Shown: in pieces, positions 24,080-35,700 of the stretch
Position numbering within the stretch: position 1 is the first letter of the stretch
Layout of the letters: each line of letters opens with the position of its first letter
DNA from: Strongyloides papillosus
Lineage: Eukaryota; Nematoda; Chromadorea; Rhabditida; Strongyloididae
NCBI GenBank assembly: GCA_005656395.1
Contig: SRSI01000052.1
Location: 124,001 to 188,000 of the forward strand
Length of the DNA stretch: 64,000 nt
Direction of reading: 5' to 3'
Notes under the pieces: generated by a model
The model's database searches: none
The model's input: the letters and a program-made list of their open reading frames with translations, nothing else
Told to the model about the DNA's origin: nothing
Position numbers and translations under genes: made by a program

Positions 24080-25478
24080 GCAGATTGAAGATATTGATGA
24101 TTCTAAAGAGTTCCATTTTCCTGTAACTGTTAAGAATATTTACTTTGAAAGTAATTCGGAATACTTGGAATAGCTGCTATCAAAAGTGTCTTATCATGAT
24201 CATGGACACTTCGATAGCCTCATTATCTCTTAGTGTACCTTAAAAGAGTTTATTAACTCGGAAATGAAAGAAGCGTCCTTGGAGATTATAGAATTTTTCA
24301 AGGAGATATCATATTGCAACGAAGATTTCTATGTCTCCTCCTTTAATTCGGAAGTTGATAAAATTCTTCTCGAACATAATATTACGTCTATTGTTAATGT
24401 ATATTTTTCGGAGAGTAATGAATACAAAGGTACCCAAGATGGTTCGGAAATGATCGAATTTTCGGATTCTGCTCATGGAAAAAGATAAACAAAGAAGAAT
24501 TATAAATTCCTGGAACAAAATTGTGTCTACTTAAATGTATATAAATTATTTTTATCTCATAAAATAAGTGCAAGGAAACACCACTCTTTCTCAAGTGATG
24601 AGATAAAATCTCTAATAAAGAATCTAAGAAAAATGAAGAGACTACGAGGATTGGAAGTTAATCTATACTTTTTTAAGTCTCTTCTTGATTTCCGAGAATT
24701 TTTGAGTGGAATCAGGGGTAAGATAAAGTCTCTAAAGATTGGAAGGTGTTCTACTATTATGCACTACTATTTTCCAATTGTAAATTGTCTTTGTAGCATG
24801 TTTGAGTTTCTGTATTTGGAGGATATTAATCCATATACCACAGCCACGATAAATAGTATTTTGAAGAATATCAAAAGTCTAAAGGGACTCAAATCCTTTT
24901 CGACAACTTTTATAACTTCAAGCATATTCTTGGAAATTTGGAGAAGAAAATTGAGGGAAAAGGATATTTTGATTTGCCTGATGATGATTTCTTTAACATT
25001 AAGCGTGCTCCTCTAAATATTGAAACTTAAAAAACATCAATGAATTGAATTCATTAACGAAGAAAGCTGAAAAATTCTTGGTAAAATACATCATGAACAA
25101 TAGGAAGAGTTTTTTTCAGATAGTTACACAACGTAGTACATATACATACGATCAATTTGAAGAAATTTTTGATAGAAGTTTATAATTATGCTATCACTTT
25201 TATCAGTTGTTACTGTTAAAATAATGAGAAGTAAATAATTTTTGGTATAATTCAGAGTTTGATAGAGAAAGTAGAATACTTAGGATGTTAAGAAATTCTA
25301 TTAGTAATGTTTATAATGATTGAGATAGAGTGAGTAATACTTATATTGCAAATAGTTGTTTATACAGCATGATTTTGTTGTTAAGGAAAAGTTTAAGAGT
25401 GATATCGAGTGCTATTTGGCAGTTACATTTGAAGATGTGAACTTTAGTGATCCTATTACATCTGAAAAGATACGTTAA
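24080..25478 (+). pseudogene. Decayed gene for an LRR/F-box-like protein
   Basis: Coding-like sequence can be followed in switching frames for about 1.4 kb. A first block contains LSQIEDIDDSKEFHFPVTVK, FESNSEYLE and SEMKEASLEIIEFFKEIS. A leucine-rich block follows (RLRGLEVNLYFFKSLLDFRE, SLKIGRCSTI, SMFEFLYLEDINPYT). Then come GNLEKKIEGKGYFDLPDDD and an end near DVNFSDPITSEKIR, stop 25476-25478. At least three in-frame stops and several frameshifts interrupt it. The spaced leucines and the SLKIG / FLYLED steps suggest leucine-rich repeats like those behind nematode F-box proteins, but no F-box is visible, so the family is a guess. The lesions are spread evenly, unlike those at 54-60 kb. Confidence 0.6.
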
Positions 25479-25589
25479 AATAAAATTAATAATTGAAATT
25501 ATTTTATAGATAATTAATAATTTTATTGGTAATTCTACTTATAATAAAATTAAAAATACAATTAATCAGTTTTCAATTTCAACGAATGC

Positions 25590-26210
25590 AAGAGCCACCC
25601 TAACAAATACTTGGAATGTCTATGGGACATAATTTTTAGTGAATTCCGTCCTATTGACGATATATTTTATATGAATGATTTTTGGACTAAAATTGTTAAA
25701 ATGATGAGAGAAATAAGGTTGCTCCCTTATAGGTATAATAATAATTTTCAAATAGTCAAAATTCTATACAAATATTGTTTTAGTGAATTCATTTTAATAC
25801 TTCTATAAGAAAGGAATAAATTGCATTCTCTTCTCAAAAAAATGGATAGAAAAAATCTTTTAAAACTTATTACTTCATCTTATTGATATTGCAATGTAAT
25901 ATTAACAATGCTAAAATTTAGAGTTGAGTCATTATATAGTATGAAAAAAGTTCTAACTAAGATGGGGTTAGTTACACCATTCAATGACAAATCCAATTTT
26001 ACAGGAATAACATCAAATGTAGGGTTTTGGTTTGAAAATATTGTTCAAAAGGTGTTTATTGATGTTAATGAGAAAGGAACAAAAGTTGAACCTGAGATAC
26101 CAAGTATTGTTTTGAATCATGAGGAAGAGATTATCGTTAAAGCTAATCATCCATTTTTATATATTGTTCTTGATAATGAGAAAATTTTATTTAGTGGTGT
26201 TTATCAGTAA
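25590..26210 (+). pseudogene. Serpin C-terminal relic
   Basis: The 100-codon open segment 25908-26210 is a serpin C-terminus. It has a LPKF-like strand (MLKFRVESLYSMKKVLTKMG), an F.D.SNFTGI motif, and the hinge-side strand (QKVFIDVNEKGTKVEPEIP). The closing strand is ANHPFLYIVLDNEKILFSG. Serpin-like sequence continues upstream in the same frame (LLKLITSSY*YCNVIL) across a TGA at about 25884, probably a Trp codon originally. An earlier piece lies at 25700-25760 (LLPYRYNNNFQIVKIL). The N-terminal half is missing. The reactive-centre loop is shortened and lacks the Ala-rich hinge of inhibitory serpins, so it would not inhibit proteases even if translated. Confidence 0.8.
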
Positions 26211-26389
26211 TTTTAATAATAAATATTTTATTTGTAAAATTTAAGAAAGCATTTTGAGAACTTTTTTAAATATAATATTTGTACAAAATTATGTTAATAA
26301 AGCTTGGTAATTAAATATATTTTTTATCATCCCTCGATAACATTTTAATTTGGTCGTGATATACAAACAAAAAAAAAGATAAGTTATGC

Positions 26390-26920
26390 TATTTTTTACA
26401 GAAATATATATGTTTGATATTTTAAAGTAATGTAACTTTATTTAATCTTGATGTTTTTTATGATATTATGCTCATCTTAGAATCTAATTTGTTTTTATAA
26501 TATTTTGTGAAGTACATTATTAGAAGTCAATTTCATGCAAAGTTGAAAACCTTTTAATAAAAAACATTCTTCTTAACAATCTACTAGCAACAATAAGATT
26601 AGAAATTTAAGATTTTTAAAACAATGGTAAAGAAAAGTAATAATTATTTAATCATACAAAGTATCATTTATTAAAAATATTATTTTAATATTTATTCTTA
26701 TTTTAAATCATAAGTTGTTAAAGGTTATTTTTTACTATAAATAAAAATCCATATTATTTTATACTTTTTATAAGTTTAATTTTTAAAGATGATCTTTAAA
26801 GGCATTATAAAAAATTTAGGTTTTCAGATGAGTATAATTTTACAAGAAATTATAATAATTTAATCTATTGAAACATATTAAAAAAAGATACTATGATATG
26901 TTAATAAATGCTCTTTGTAA
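26390..26920. repeat. Dispersed repeat, copy 3 (diverged)
   Basis: This copy aligns with 17135-17720 in the same orientation with many substitutions and small gaps. Shared landmarks are TTTAAAGTAATGT, ACAATCTACTA, AAATAAAAATCCATATTATT, CAGATGAGTA and AATGCTCTTTG. It is older than copies 1 and 2. It lies between the serpin relic and the molybdopterin adenylyltransferase gene and does not contain the final ~120 bp of the unit. Confidence 0.75.
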
Positions 26921-27285
26921 AAGCATTTATAATCTTATATAAAATTAAATTCTAACCTTGTATTTTAAAATTTATTGTAGAAAACAACTTAACTCTTAAA
27001 ATAAGAATAATATAATTAAAAATATAAGTTTATTTTATTAATTCTTTGATTGTTGCTTTAATTTTTATATACAAAATAATTGCGATAAAATCGGCTCAAT
27101 TCAAGAAAATTTAAATTTCTTTATGTGGAACAAATTTATTACATTTCAGACAAACTTTTGTTGTTTTTATTTTTTTGTGTGTATAGAAAAAAATTTCTTT
27201 AAAATATAATGATCTTATTCCATATAAAAGTAATTGAATGTCTACTCTACACCAATGATTTATAGTTTATTTCAATATATCTACA
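26921..27285. other. Intergenic, promoter side of the MogA gene
   Basis: AT-rich 365-bp stretch after repeat copy 3. No gene seen. It probably holds the promoter and 5' UTR of the next gene. Confidence 0.4.
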
Positions 27286-27852
27286 ATGGATTGTCAAAAA
27301 TGTGAAGATCAGTTAAAATTAGACAAGAATAAAGGAAAATTTAAAGCTGTAGTATTAGTTGCTAGTGATTCTTGTTCAACTAACAGTAACGAAGAAAAAA
27401 GTGGGAAACGAGCAAGTGAATTAATAGTACAAAAATTGGGTCGTACAATCTATAATATACCTGGTGTTGTCGTTTCATCGGATGAGAAAGAAGAACTTAT
27501 AAACAAAATGATTCATCTAGTAGACGTTGAAGGGTATGATTTAATAGTTACTGTTGGTGGTACAGGATGGAGTCCTAGAGATAACACACCAGAAGCGACA
27601 AAAATTATCATTGATAAGGAATGCAATGGATTAAGTCAAGCTTTAATAAATAAAAGTTTAGAAAAAACACCTATGGCTGCATTAACAAGACTTACTTGTG
27701 GAATTCGAAAAAATTCCTTAATTGTTAACCTTCCTGGAAAATTAAAAGCTGTAGAGGAATGTTTTGAAATCTTAGAAAATATAATAAGTCATGGAATGGA
27801 TGTGTTAAAGAATAATTTATTTGAAGTTAATAATTTGCATGGTCCTAGATGA
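27286..27852 (+). CDS. Molybdopterin adenylyltransferase (MogA / Cnx1G / gephyrin-G type)
   Basis: Single exon, 188 aa, covering one MoCF_biosynth domain. It has the fold start [14 protein letters not shown], the nucleotide/MPT site [17 protein letters not shown] and the later segment [20 protein letters not shown]. These match MogA, plant Cnx1G and the gephyrin G domain. The enzyme adenylylates molybdopterin with ATP, preparing it for molybdate insertion in the cytosol. A stand-alone domain of this length fits the C. elegans arrangement, in which the MogA and MoeA steps are separate (moc-2 and moc-1); orthology is inferred. An N-terminal CQKCEDQ stretch is extra to the domain. The next gene starts 75 bp downstream on the same strand. 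Confidence 0.9.
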   Translation: MDCQKCEDQLKLDKNKGKFKAVVLVASDSCSTNSNEEKSGKRASELIVQKLGRTIYNIPGVVVSSDEKEELINKMIHLVDVEGYDLIVTVGGTGWSPRDNTPEATKIIIDKECNGLSQALINKSLEKTPMAALTRLTCGIRKNSLIVNLPGKLKAVEECFEILENIISHGMDVLKNNLFEVNNLHGPR

Positions 27853-27927
27853 TATTTATTATTGTAATTTTTTGTATGATATTTTTTTATAAAATAAACG
27901 TTCAAAAAATACTAATTTATACATATT

Positions 27928-28572
27928 ATGTCGACATTAAATAATAATAGTTTTAAATTTTCTAATCAAACAATTACACCTCATCCACAATATGGAAACT
28001 TTAAATCTATTAAATCATCTTCCTTAGGTAAAGCGTCGCCTGAAAATAGTCCAAAAAATTCATCAAGTTTTCAAATCTCATTACCTGTTAAAGAAAATCA
28101 AACACCATTTAATAATGTTACTACTGCTACAGAATCAACAACTTTCCTTTTTTCAAGTGCGGCAAAAAGACTATCTGAAGCCTTTGTTTTTTGGAAAATG
28201 AACAGTTTGGCAAATTTTAGAATTCCATCACAAGAATTTGTTGTTTTAGAAAAGGAATTAGAGAAACAAGATATAAAAAATAGTAAATGTAAAGAAGCTC
28301 TTAAATGGTTAATTAATAATAATGGTGACTATGAAAATCAATTTAAAAAATTTGGTATTTGTCTGTATATTGTTTCTAAACACATATATGTATCAAAACA
28401 AACAGCATTAGACGCTTTATATGAATCTGCACGTCAAGGAGCATTAACATTTTCGGAACTTCAGCATTCATACTACATTGATTTCATCAAAAAAATGGAC
28501 CCAGATGTATCTTTAACCTTAGAACAGCTGGCATTAATAATTAAAAAAATTTTAAAAAAAAGATTCCCTTAA
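27928..28572 (+). CDS. Orphan protein, 214 aa
   Basis: Intact single-exon frame. The first ~85 residues are Asn/Ser/Thr-rich and probably disordered. The rest is a compact helical region (AKRLSEAFVFWKMNSLANF, then KCKEALKWLINNNGDYENQ, then ALDALYESARQGALTFSELQ) ending in a basic helix (IKKILKKRFP). No signal peptide or membrane segment. I do not recognise the family. It starts 75 bp after the stop of the MogA-type gene, close enough for the two to share a transcript resolved by trans-splicing; that is inference. It is convergent with the UGT gene. Confidence 0.7.
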   Translation: MSTLNNNSFKFSNQTITPHPQYGNFKSIKSSSLGKASPENSPKNSSSFQISLPVKENQTPFNNVTTATESTTFLFSSAAKRLSEAFVFWKMNSLANFRIPSQEFVVLEKELEKQDIKNSKCKEALKWLINNNGDYENQFKKFGICLYIVSKHIYVSKQTALDALYESARQGALTFSELQHSYYIDFIKKMDPDVSLTLEQLALIIKKILKKRFP

Positions 28573-28763
28573 TTTGTTTATAAATATGTATTATTCACAA
28601 TTTAATGTAAAAATTAACAATATTGTAAATGCTTTATCATATGAAATATATTTAAAAAATAAATTCTTGTAAAATTTAAATATATTTTTTAAGTAGTAAA
28701 AGTTTAATTAACATTAATAATGGTAATACACAATGTAGTTTTTTTAAATAGTTTATTTATCAT

Positions 28764-30384
28764 TTAATTTTTACAAATGTATATTAGCAAAAATAAAATA
28801 AAAACTAAATCAACAAAATATATTTTAATTATGTTGGGTGATTTTATTTTTAGATATATATTCCTATTATTTTTTAGACTATTTTTTACTACATGATAAA
28901 TTAATTTTTCCTTTTCAACAGGTATTGTTTTCTGCAACATTAAAGCATACCTTTTACAATTAAAATCATAAGTTGGATTATCAATTAATTCAGTTAAAGA
29001 ATCAGAAAATGTATTTAAATTTATATTCATTTTGTCAATCAAAATCCCGAGTTTTTTTTGTTCAATTATTTTAGAATTTTTACCGTGATCAGCAAACAAA
29101 GGCATTAAGATCATTGGTTTTCCATATGTTAGTGTTTCAATCATACTACTCCATCCACCATGTGTAATAATTCCTTTGTAATTTTTCTGCTTCATTAATG
29201 CAACTTGTGGTAGCCATTTCACTAAAAAAACATTTTCAGAATGCTTAACTATTTCTTTTTTCTGATTTTCAAATTTGACTATAAATGTTATATTAGGAAA
29301 TTTCTCAAATGCATTGAATAACGAATATCTCATTATAAAAGGCATATCTGAAGTTTTAGCTATGGAGCCAAATGTAACTAAAAAAAAGTAGCTCTTTTGT
29401 TGTGTGATTTTTTTAAACCTTTCATCTAACTCATTATTTGTTTTATCAACGGTTATCCCTGCAACATTGTATATCATATTGGATGTTGGAGATGAAAAAT
29501 CAAGTAATGGTAAATTATTAGCAATAATACTTTGTGAAGTGCTAGCAATATTCCATACATTATCTATTTTGCCCATACTTTTAGGAAATTCAATTTTGAA
29601 TATATCAGTTACTTTCATTTTTGAAAAATAAGTATGTATGCCCTCCGTTACAATAGCCGTTAATAAATTTAAAATCCTTTCTGAAAAGTTCATTATATCT
29701 CCAAAAGGGGAGAAAAGTTCTGAGACATAACTTAATGGATAATTTACTCCTACTGTTTCAGGTTGTAGTCTATATATATTTGTTGCTGATAGCCAGTGAA
29801 TATTTTTTATTCCTAAGGTTTTAAATAGACCCAGTCCACATGAGTCATATTGCTCAACAAAACCAATTTCAAAATTTTCATTAATTAATGACTGTATTAA
29901 GTTTTTGTTATTAATCAAATTATAACATCCATAAGTTAAAATTGATGAAACTTTAATTAATTTATACAATATTTTTGGATTTAATAATGAACTATCTTCA
30001 TAAGGTCCTGGATTTTTCCAAAGTGTATCTGGGAATATTCCATTATCAAGACCGATGTTTATTCTCCTTCGAGACGTTGAATTTGAAAAATTTACTTTAA
30101 CTAATGGGTCAATATCTGGAAGAAGTATTGTCTAAAAACTTATAATTTTTTTGTCGTCCTAAACTTACGACATCCAAACCGTTATCAGCTAATGATTTTG
30201 CAATTTTCTGATTAAACGCCACATGACTGAATGATAATGTAGGAACATAGAACAAAATCTTTTTATTTTTAGCTTTAGTATTATTACATTTAAGATGAGA
30301 ATTATTATGTAGTAATGAGGTAGATAAATTGAAAAATAGAATAATTAAAATAAATTTTAATAATATTTTCGATGATATCAACAT
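28764..30384 (-). CDS. UDP-glucuronosyltransferase (UGT)
   Basis: Exons 30384-30169 and 30131-28764, separated by a 37-nt intron (GTAAGT..TTTTTAG), join in phase 0 to 527 aa, the usual UGT length. A signal peptide (FILIILFFNLSTSLL) begins the protein. The acceptor domain opens with KILFYVPTLSFSHV and DVTILLPDIDPLVKV. The UDP-sugar signature is LVKWLPQVALMKQ, then ITHGGWSSMIETLTYGKPM and PLFADHGKNS. A C-terminal TM helix (IYFVDLVFILFLLIYI) ends in a short lysine tail, as expected for an ER-anchored enzyme. UGTs conjugate sugars to lipophilic compounds and serve in xenobiotic detoxification in nematodes. The His, Gly and Asp residues of the signature are present, so activity is likely; the substrate cannot be told. 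Confidence 0.93.
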
Positions 30385-30942
30385 TTTATGATTTACTTCA
30401 ACAAATAAATGTTATGTTAAAAAATGTTAATCGAATTATATTTATATTTACTTTAAAGAATTCTTTACTTGACTGTAGCCAAAGTATATCAACTGTGCCT
30501 CTTTTATCAATTTTTACAGGAATGAGGTCGAAATTATTATACTTTAACTTAAAAGGTCATATACATATGATCCTGATAATCAATTTTATCCACTTAAAAG
30601 GTAGTGAAGATTTTAATTTTATTGTTAGAAAGAAAAATAAACAGTTTGAATTCTTAGATTGAAGGACAGTAAATATAATGATGCACGTAACTTAAAAATA
30701 CACTATAAGTAAAAAAATACCTCAACAATAACATGCAACATTAATCTGAGTAATTATACTTCATTCAAACTTCCTTGCCTTACTAAACATTTTATATATA
30801 ACCTAGTTTTTGCTATTACTGGTAGAAAAAAACAGTTATAATTTACATGCTTTATACAAAAAAAACAAAAAACATATATAAAGATTATTTATAATAAAAA
30901 AGTATTAATCGACAATAGCATTATTTTTAGTAAATAAATTTA
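30385..30942. other. Intergenic, possible short coding remnants
   Basis: No intact gene. Two short plus-strand stretches look coding-like: SYTYDPDNQFYPLKR near 30556-30600 and LKDSKYNDARNLKIHYK near 30660-30711. They are in different frames and surrounded by stops. They could be remnants of an unidentified gene or chance. Confidence 0.25.
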
Positions 30943-31152
30943 TCATTTTCCTTGCTTAATCATTTGAGAAAAAGACATTTTAGGTTTTTCATCATCCCAA
31001 TCATCCTGTTGGCAGACTTTAGACTGTACTCCTACAACTGCAGAATTCTTGTATTCTTCAACTGGAAATTCTTCAAACTCCTCTTCATTATCGATATGAG
31101 CCTCGACGGCTTCTTTTTCAGCAGCTAATGTTTTTAAGTCGGTAGAAGACAT
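30943..31152 (-). CDS. DSS1/SEM1-like 26S proteasome subunit
   Basis: Single exon, 69 aa, the usual size for this tiny protein. The central EEFEEFPVEEY matches the hallmark E-F-E-E-F-P of DSS1/SEM1, and QQDDWDDE matches the second acidic Trp block. It has no hydrophobic core. DSS1/SEM1 is an intrinsically disordered component of the proteasome lid and also binds BRCA2-type proteins and TREX-2. The C-terminus (FSQMIKQGK) is more diverged than the acidic blocks. It is divergently arranged with the NAF1-like gene, with 280 bp between start codons. Confidence 0.8.
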   Translation of the reverse strand: MSSTDLKTLAAEKEAVEAHIDNEEEFEEFPVEEYKNSAVVGVQSKVCQQDDWDDEKPKMSFSQMIKQGK

Positions 31153-31432
31153 TATTTTAAAAATTCTATAGATATAATAAAACGATAAATATATGTAAAA
31201 ACATAAAATGATGACAAAACAATCGTGATAAGAATAATTGAATAATTAATTAAATTAACAAGATGACAATTTTGCAATGGGAGATAACGAGGAAATTTTA
31301 ACAACAATCTGTAAATGTGAAATTCGTTATACGATGAAATCTAAAATGTCATCATGTAACGAAAATAAACATACAATAAACTTTATACCAATTTAATTAA
31401 AGTCATTTAAAAAAGAATTTTTTTGTATTTCA
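31153..31432. promoter_or_regulatory. Shared divergent promoter region
   Basis: The 280 bp between the DSS1-like start (minus) and the NAF1-like start (plus) must contain both promoters. No specific motif was assigned. Confidence 0.4.
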
Positions 31433-32072
31433 ATGGATTCTTTAAAAAATGAAGAAAACACATTTAAAGAGCCATTTCCTATAGAAAATTATATTTTTCG
31501 TCAACCACCTGGTTGTGCAGATGATACAGACTCTGATGATGATGAAATAAATTCGTAAGTTTTTATTTTTTACAATAATTTATAAATAATCATGTAGAAT
31601 TATAAATAGTAAAAAAGATTTCGACGCCTTAGAGAGAGGTAGAAGATCCAGAAGTTCTTCGGTTTGCTCTGTCAGTTCTGTTATTGATGATTATATTCCT
31701 GAACAATGGATTTTAAAAGATTTTTATCTTCCTGATAACATTGCAATGAAAAGGCTAGGAGAAGTTTTAAACATTATTGAAACTGTTGTCACAATAGGAA
31801 ACACAGAAAAATCTAATCAAATTGTGAATTTAGAAAGTAAAGTTTTTAATGAGGATAGGCTCTGTATTGGAGTAATTTACGATGTTATGGGATCAATTTC
31901 TGATCCAATCTATTGTTTAAGGTTCGATACTGAATCGCGTGCTCACTCCGTAAAAACTGGACAAACTTTGTATATTGCTGAGTCCGCAAAAGAATTTACA
32001 GAAACAATCTTCAAAGAGGCATTTGAATCGATGAAAGTTGAGAGTGAATGTTCAGATGATGATGAGTTTTAA
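31433..32072 (+). CDS. NAF1-like H/ACA snoRNP assembly factor
   Basis: Exons 31433-31554 and 31610-32072 (55-nt intron) give 194 aa. An acidic N-terminus (DDTDSDDDE) and a Ser/Arg patch (RGRRSRSSSVCS) precede a Gar1/Naf1-type beta-barrel domain. That domain has LGEVLNIIETVVTI, then NLESKVFNEDRLCIGVIYDV, then GSISDPIYCLRF and VKTGQTLYIAES. The protein ends in an acidic tail (CSDDDEF). Gar1 would carry RGG repeats, which are absent, so NAF1 fits better. NAF1 brings the pseudouridine synthase dyskerin to nascent H/ACA RNAs in the nucleus and is later exchanged for Gar1. The protein is short for the family and lacks a Pro-rich C-terminus. Confidence 0.8.
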
Positions 32073-32770
32073 TATTTTTAGTGTCATATGTATAGCACAA
32101 TGATATAATTTGTTGATTTTTTTGTTTATGTACAAATGTTATTTTTCATAAAAGTGTATAGGAAAGTAGGGATTTTTTTGTATCAGTTGTTTTTAAGGGA
32201 GAATGTATACTAACCCTGTTGAGGCTAGTATACTTACTTCCGTTTTTAAAATAGTTGACTTTGGTATTCACTATTTACATAAAATAAAATCTTAATATTT
32301 GTTTGCACTTTATAAATTTTATTTCAAACAATTGAATTTTTTTTATTTTAGAAGATATTCATTAATAAAAAATAAGTACTACTATCATGTTTAAATTTAT
32401 TTTTAGTCACTAGAATTAAACATTTTTTATGGAAAAAATGTATTTATACATTGTATACTAAGTCGAAAAATAAAAATCTAATTTTGGTAATATAATCATG
32501 GTTTATAAAAAATTATAAAATGTGCAAAAGATATATTATGTTTAAAGGAACGTATTGATAAAAAGTAAATTAAAAGTTGCCTTGAAAAATAACATTTAAT
32601 CGTTTAAATATGCTTGTGGTCCTTTGGGGAGAAGTTTATTGAAACTGCTGATTAACATTAGTGCCAGTGTTATGATTATGTTTTATATATTGTAGATCGA
32701 GAGTAGCAAACTAACTATTGAAATCAATAGTAAGATTTAAAAATTAAATCTTGTTTAATAATTTTCTACA
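32073..32770. other. Intergenic
   Basis: AT-rich spacer between the NAF1-like and phosphorylase kinase genes. Apart from the hairpin at 32197-32241 nothing is recognised. Confidence 0.45.
32197..32241. repeat. Hairpin related to 23383-23431
   Basis: GGGAGAATGTATACTAACC (32197-32215) pairs with GGCTAGTATACTTACTTCC (32223-32241) at about 15 of 19 positions with a 7-nt loop. It lies 125 bp after the NAF1-like stop codon, perhaps in its 3' UTR. Confidence 0.45.
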
Positions 32771-35700
32771 ATGTTCTCACGTGAGGAATCTAGAGTTCGA
32801 TTAGGACGTATTTTTAATTTACTAGATGCTACTATATTAGAATATCAGCATCCTATCACTGGTTTATTTGAAAATAATCCTACTAATTTCCCAAGTAAGT
32901 AATAATATACTTGTTTGAGTACTTTATATTAAGATCATGCTTGGGTTCGTGATAACTTATATGCTGTACAAGCACTGTGGGCTTTATATAGAGCTTATAA
33001 AAAATGTGCCTATTCGGATGAGGAAATGGAAAATGTAAAAAAAATTGGCTATAGTTGGTAATTTTACTATTTAAGTTATAAGTATATTTTTTAGCATAAA
33101 AATTATGCAATCAATTATGGAATGTATGATTCGTCAAGCAGATAAAGTTGAACTCTTTAAATTACATCAAAGGCCACATGATGCATTGCATGCAAAATAT
33201 TCCGTAATTAACAAAAAATCTGTTTCTGGTGATTTAGATTGGGGTCATCATCAAATTGATGCTGTTTCATTATTTTTACTAACACTTGCACAAATGACAG
33301 CTTCCGGTTTACAAATTGTTAGGAATTTCGATGAAGTTGCTTTTATACAAAACTTAGTATATTATATTGAAATAGCCTATAGAACACCAGATTATGGAAT
33401 TTGGGAACGAGGTGACAAAACTAATCAAGGAATAACAGAATTAAATTCAAGTTCTGTTGGTTTAGCAAAAGCAGCAATGCATGCTTTAAGAGAAGTAGGT
33501 GATTTATTTTCAGATGGATCTAAATCTTCCTGTATCCATATTGTTTCTGATGAAATTGAACAATGTGATGCTGTGTTATCATCAATGCTTCCAAGAGAAT
33601 CATTTTCTAAGGAAGTAGATGCAGCATTACTTTCTATGATTTCTTTTCCTGCTTTTGCTGTAGCTGATATAGAATTAATTACTAAAACACGAGCTGCTGT
33701 TTTAGAATTACTATATGGAAAATATGGATGTATTCGTTTTATAAGAGATGGTTATAAAACGGTATTAGAAGATCCAAATAGATTACATTACAATAATTCA
33801 GAACTGCAAAATTTTGAAAATATTGAATGTGAATGGCCTTTATTTTTACTGTTCTTAATAATTGATTCATATTTCAATAAAGATGAGGAAAAACTTAAAG
33901 AATATTGGACTCGATTGGATCATTGTTTAGTAACTGATGAAAATAACAAAGATTTAAATTTGGTCCCTGAATTATACAGAGTTCCTTTAAATAAAGTGCA
34001 AGCAGAAAAACGTGATCCAAAAAGTCAAGAACGAGAAGTTGGTGGTTTAGTTCCATTTGTGTGGGCTCAAAGCTTGTACATAATTTGTCTTCTTCTCCGT
34101 GAAAATCTTATAACAGCTCCAGAATTGGATCCGTTATCACGGAGATTAGCAATAACTGAGAAGAGACCACCTAGTGAAGTACAAGTTGTTATACTAGCAG
34201 AAACATTAGATGTTAAACAACAATTAGCAGAAAGAGATATTGAAGTTCAAACACTGGATGAAATTGATCCAATTTTTACAGTACAGCCAGCGTCTGTTTT
34301 TCAAAAAATTTTAGGAAGATTTGGTGAATGTAATAAATTAAAATTAACTGGACGTCCTGAGGATAGAGATATTGGATTATTAACTACATCTATCCTCTAT
34401 CAAATTGGACAAAAATTTGTTGTTTTCACACCACAATTTATGGATCGTAAAAGATCACACCTATTTTATGATATTCGTATATTGATGGATGAATGGGCAA
34501 GTGAACTTCAATATATTTATACTTCATGGAATTCTGCAAATATGTCTGGACGTCCACTAGTTGTATTAGTAGTATCAAAACATATGTTACATAATAAAGA
34601 TATTGATGAAAGAAATGAAGATGGATTAAATTCTATTGAAATGAAAGCAACTGTTATAGATACAATTTTAAAAATTAAAAATGGATATATTGATGGAAGT
34701 AGAGTTGTAATGGGTCATTTACACTCTTTCTTTAGAACTACAGCTATATCAAAACTTCATCTTCATGACCATTATTCACATCTTATAAATCATTCATACA
34801 TTAATGGAAGTGCTCATAGAAGTTATTTAGATAAGGAAGAAATAAACGGTCCTAATTCTGATACACCAAGAAGAGAAGAAAGTGGAATAAAACGTTCAAA
34901 TTCTATTAAAGATAGAAAACCTAAACAATTTAATGTTGTACATGAAACATCTCTGCGTCATAGATCAATGATATTTGATTCTAATGATGTTGATTTAATT
35001 CAACTTCGATTAGCTTATAATTCAGCTAAAATGAATAGTAATAACTCAATTCCATCAAGCCCTGATAAATTAATAGAAACATTATCCGATACAAGATCTT
35101 CAACTAGTCCTATGGAAATACCAGCAAATGCACCAGAATTTTTAGCCTCTGAATATGCTGCATCACCATTTGGGGAAGAATCGTGGCTTACTAATCATCA
35201 AAAAAATGAATTAATTGATATGAGTGATAATAGTTTGATTGATTTATTAAATGAAACAAATATATTGGAGGAGCAGGCAAGTATAATACATTGTCTGTGG
35301 ATTAAACGTGGCCCAAATTGCCAAATTTACATAAAATCACATGATGCATCTGTTTCTGTACGTGAATTAACAGAAGAAGTTTATAGAAAAGCTTGTATAG
35401 GTAGAGAATGGACATGGGTAAGAATTTCAGCTGGTTTGTTGGATAAACAAATGGATGAATTGACAAAAAATGTTACACATTTAATGGTAAGACAAAAACA
35501 ATTAACAGTTGGTTCACCATCAAAAACTGAAGAAGCAATAACTTGCCCAAAAACAAGAGAAGAATTACGAATAATTATTGGTCGAGCTTATAGAGATGAC
35601 AAAAATGGAATGACATTAGCTCAAGAAGTTATAGTTGCATTAGGAAGTTTAGTTCGTACAGACCCTAAATTGTTCATTGAAATGTTTAGACTTCGTATTG

